A stretch of 64,000 nucleotides of DNA from Laburnicola sp. R22_1. Taxonomy: Eukaryota; Ascomycota; Dothideomycetes; Pleosporales; Didymosphaeriaceae. Shown piece by piece: positions 63,886-64,000 of the stretch; the stretch's first letter is position 1, and every line of letters starts with the position of its first letter. The position numbers were made by a program, and so were the translations under genes. The DNA lies in assembly GCA_014281115.1 (NCBI GenBank), contig JACONQ010000008.1, positions 620,001-684,000 of the forward strand, in the 5' to 3' direction. The notes under the pieces were generated by a model. It worked only from the letters and a program-made list of their open reading frames with translations. It made no database searches and was not told the origin of the DNA.

Positions 63886-64000
63886 TATGTGCTTAGAGCT
63901 TATATAATATTCCTAAGCTTAGTTAAAATAGATAAAAGCTTATTTATATATTAGCTCTAATACACTTTTTTATATATAGCTTTAATCGCTTAGCTCTTCT
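63886..64000. other. AT-rich flank of the transposon nest
   Basis: 115 bp of AT-rich sequence with repeated AAGCTTA/TAGCTCT words. It does not resemble the missing 5' exon of the broken membrane-protein gene. Confidence 0.5.

Overview
The window is a stretch of nuclear chromosome from a filamentous ascomycete. The signs are short introns (46-146 nt) with fungal branch sites, a 878-residue AreA-type GATA factor, a DASH-complex Hsk3, a nimA kinase, cutinase, LysM and astacin-type secreted proteins, and a chromodomain gypsy element nested in AT-rich repeat DNA. The repertoire fits Dothideomycetes (Pleosporales-like); that placement is an inference. Coordinates of multi-exon genes below run from start codon to stop codon, with exon borders in the evidence.

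Left part (1-19 kb), accessory in character: a partial SGNH/GDSL hydrolase, two uncharacterised genes, an O-methyltransferase, a cutinase, an MFS transporter, an NmrA-like protein and a short-chain dehydrogenase. Three decayed genes sit among them (a secreted beta-propeller-like protein, a DapA/dihydrodipicolinate-synthase-family gene and a methyltransferase scrap). There is also a foldback repeat and a tiny dispersed insertion element present twice, one copy of which broke the DapA-family gene.

Copper block (19.6-24.7 kb): a metalloreductase with a cysteine-rich insert is divergent from a Ctr-type copper transporter, which is followed by a GPI-anchored BIM1/X325-like copper protein. The three can be read as one uptake pathway: reduction, surface capture and import of Cu(I). 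TGCTCA motifs occur in both promoter regions.

Housekeeping part (25-52 kb): NAC-beta (whose reading frame needs a one-nucleotide exon), an AIF-like flavoprotein, dienelactone hydrolase, nimA kinase divergent from an ankyrin/BTB protein, exosome subunit Rrp43, a putative surface protein, an astacin peptidase, a small membrane protein divergent from Hsk3, areA, a DJ-1-family protein and a MYND protein.

Right end (52-64 kb), repeat-rich: a small TIR element, a LysM protein, and a rhodopsin-like membrane gene that is broken and loses its 5' part where a palindromic TA-flanked element begins. That element is split by an 8.1-kb gypsy/chromovirus retrotransposon with 185-bp LTRs that read as identical. 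Its pol frame is intact, while its gag frame keeps one phase for 852 codons but holds eleven TAA/TAG codons. The sequence next to its 5' LTR complements the LTR itself, suggesting self-priming.

No rRNA, convincing tRNA or CRISPR array was seen.
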